A stretch of DNA of 64,000 nucleotides from Seminavis robusta. Its lineage: Eukaryota > Bacillariophyta > Bacillariophyceae > Naviculales > Naviculaceae. The stretch covers positions 1-64,000 of the forward strand of contig CAICTM010000225.1 in the NCBI GenBank assembly GCA_903772945.1, written 5' to 3'. The notes beneath the pieces were generated by a model. That model was not told the DNA's origin and did not search any database. It saw nothing but the letters and a program-made list of their open reading frames with translations. The position numbers and the translations under genes were made by a program. Below, piece by piece: positions 62,506 to 64,000 of the stretch. Every line of letters begins with the position of its first letter. The stretch's first letter is position 1.

Positions 62506-63579
62506 CAACCAAGAAAAACTCAATTGCTCTTGCTTCAGAATTCTACGAATACCTTAGGGTCCAACCAAGAGAGTGCCATCCACTCCTAAGCTAAAAGGAT
62601 ATATATATTATACTATACACTCTCTATGGCTCACCTGTGTTTTATTTTACAGCCGCCAGGAGTAATTCATGATCAGGAGGCCAAGCCAGAGCAGTAATGA
62701 ACTCATGTTCGGACAGTCAACCAGAGGAAGATGACCATGGGCCCTCTCTGCGAGATACCAGTACTGCTCACCATCTCTCCCTGGCTGCTCAGTTCTGTGT
62801 TTGTGTTCCCACAGCTTTGGGTTGGTGTCCCCAACTCTAGCTAGCACTATCATTCGGACACTACTGGTACACAATGAGGTGTACCTAGCTAGTTGTTTGG
62901 TCACAATGATTAGCTAGTTATGACTAGCTACTAGAAAGTCCTACTGGCTGGTAGGGAACTCAATTTGAGCGTGGACAGCTGTGGCAGTGGCTGAGAGTGG
63001 AGGAAGAGCTGGAGAGGAAGACGGGTCAAACCCTCAGCATAGGTACCACCTGCTGGCTTGGCATGGTGGAGAGTGCATGCCCGAGTGGTGGGCGAGTTGA
63101 AATGGAAGTACGCGTATGCATACATGATGTAGTCTGAAGGGGGCTGAGGACAGACTCGTTGATTCACTCAATACGCACACTTACCCTTCTAATTCCACGG
63201 ACTATTCCTCCGGAGTACATATAATTCATTCGCGATTTGGAGCTCCACTCGCGTCGGTACAGTACCAACCGAGCAGTACACCTTTTAAAAACCATGCTTT
63301 CCTGGTATTCGGCTAACTACGACTGTACCCTAGCTAGTAGCACAAGCGCCATTCTTTGAGTTCGTTGAGTTCACGCTTGTGACAGCTATTGCTGCTCTGC
63401 TACCGGCACATCATCAGCGCCACCCTTTTGCATGCGGGAACTGTGGCATCTTTTTTGTTAAGGAGGCTGTAAGGGTACCGGTAGCCTACACGAGATCTAT
63501 CCCGCTGGCTGGTCAGCCAGTACCGGTGACAAACTTTGCTGACAACCAAGGCCGCAACATAAAAAAGGGTGGAAGCAAA
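62506..63579. other. intergenic between tandem paralogs
   Basis: No gene recognised. ctagctag words at 62840, 62890 and 62920; ggtaccggtag near 63476. Confidence 0.5.
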
Positions 63580-64000
63580 ATGGAAGTAAATCAAGGCAAG
63601 AAGGCAATGCGAGCCAAGAAGCAGAAGGCCGTGCTTTCCGGCATTTTGTTGGGAACAATCATCCAGTTGTGTTCCTTTGGTGTGGGTGTATCTATGGCGG
63701 TACAAGAAGATCGACGGAAGAAGTGGGGGATGGAACCAGAACAGTTTCAACAACCTTGCAGCAGAGTTTATGGTATTTCAATTGCAGTCATTTGCCTTCA
63801 ACTCTGCATTGTGATTGTCCTCTTGATTGTGCGGGATTCAAACTCAAGTCAAGGGAACCAAACCCCTCGGGCCAACTTGTCACTGGATTGGGCTGTCTTG
63901 ATGGGGTTCTTGCTTGTGAGCGTTGCAGTGGAAATCATTCAACTCATAGTCTTCTATGACACAGCTCTGGTTACCGTCACCAATACTGCAATCAAAATAT
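63580..64000 (+). CDS. four-helix membrane protein, tandem paralog 2 (cut by window end)
   Basis: ATG 63580 (MEVNQGKKAMRAKKQKAVLS) opens a frame that is still open at the last base, so at least 140 residues are coded. It aligns along its length with the protein at 61942: QKAVLSGILLGTIIQLCSFG, then an inserted charged segment (EDRRKKWGMEPEQFQQPCSR), CIVIVLLIVRD, and an almost identical block, NLSLDWAVLMGFLL, followed by FYDTALVT. DNA identity is also high around 63877-63920, so the duplication is fairly recent. Same strand and spacing as a tandem gene pair. The fourth helix and tail lie beyond the window. Confidence 0.75.
   Translation, partial: MEVNQGKKAMRAKKQKAVLSGILLGTIIQLCSFGVGVSMAVQEDRRKKWGMEPEQFQQPCSRVYGISIAVICLQLCIVIVLLIVRDSNSSQGNQTPRANLSLDWAVLMGFLLVSVAVEIIQLIVFYDTALVTVTNTAIKI

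Overview
The window looks like nuclear DNA of a microalga, most probably a pennate diatom. Genes lie on both strands and are mostly intron-poor, but one gene has 15 short GT-AG introns. The protein families are typical of diatoms: plant-type LRR proteins with 'GLLTSL/PSELG' repeats, a protein with seven helicase-associated (HA) domains, a secreted PAN/Apple-Pro/Ser/Thr-EGF protein, a DUF7869-type transposase-like protein, and secretory leaders followed by Phe as in complex-plastid proteins (AFSF, SGFS). A mitochondrial ribosomal protein uL29 gene and an intron-containing tRNA-Met confirm a eukaryotic nuclear genome. Species cannot be fixed from the sequence; the style resembles Seminavis-like genomes (inference).

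Layout. 0-1.4 kb: decayed coiled-coil gene. 2.3-14.1 kb: three members of a small uncharacterised family (2.3, 9.1 and 13.5 kb), two of them with an MGN myristoylation-type start, with a frameshifted DUF7869 gene, a cysteine-rich secreted protein and an LRR-like protein between them. 15.8-24 kb: a multi-pass membrane protein, an unknown acidic protein, a cupin dioxygenase, an LRR protein and an Mpv17/PMP22 protein. 24.3-30.2 kb: the most striking gene, a 16-exon receptor that joins a large ectodomain, a seven-helix membrane domain, a class III nucleotide cyclase and a cyclic-nucleotide phosphodiesterase. 31.7 kb: tRNA-Met(CAT) with a 40-nt intron and a broken partial copy nearby. 33.7-39.5 kb: PAN/EGF protein, uL29m, and an LRR receptor-like gene split by a 368-bp palindromic element with a 5-bp target duplication. 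41.6-49.8 kb: P-loop NTPase, decayed transposase, double U-box membrane protein. 50.5-54.3 kb: HA-domain protein. 54.8-61.4 kb: an apparently intact Ngaro-like (DIRS-order) tyrosine-recombinase retrotransposon with split direct repeats. 61.9-64 kb: two tandem related four-helix membrane proteins, the second cut by the window end.

Functionally the genes are a mosaic rather than an operon-like set. The receptor cyclase-phosphodiesterase could make and destroy its own second messenger in response to an outside ligand. Mobile DNA (Ngaro-like element, palindromic element, two decayed transposon-like genes) has shaped much of the rest. Intergenic DNA is full of short self-complementary words (CTAGCTAG, GGTACCGG, TACATGTA), some of which run into coding sequence as Thr-Gly or Thr-Cys repeats. 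Start codons were chosen as ATG; longer open frames that begin with TTG or GTG were trimmed.
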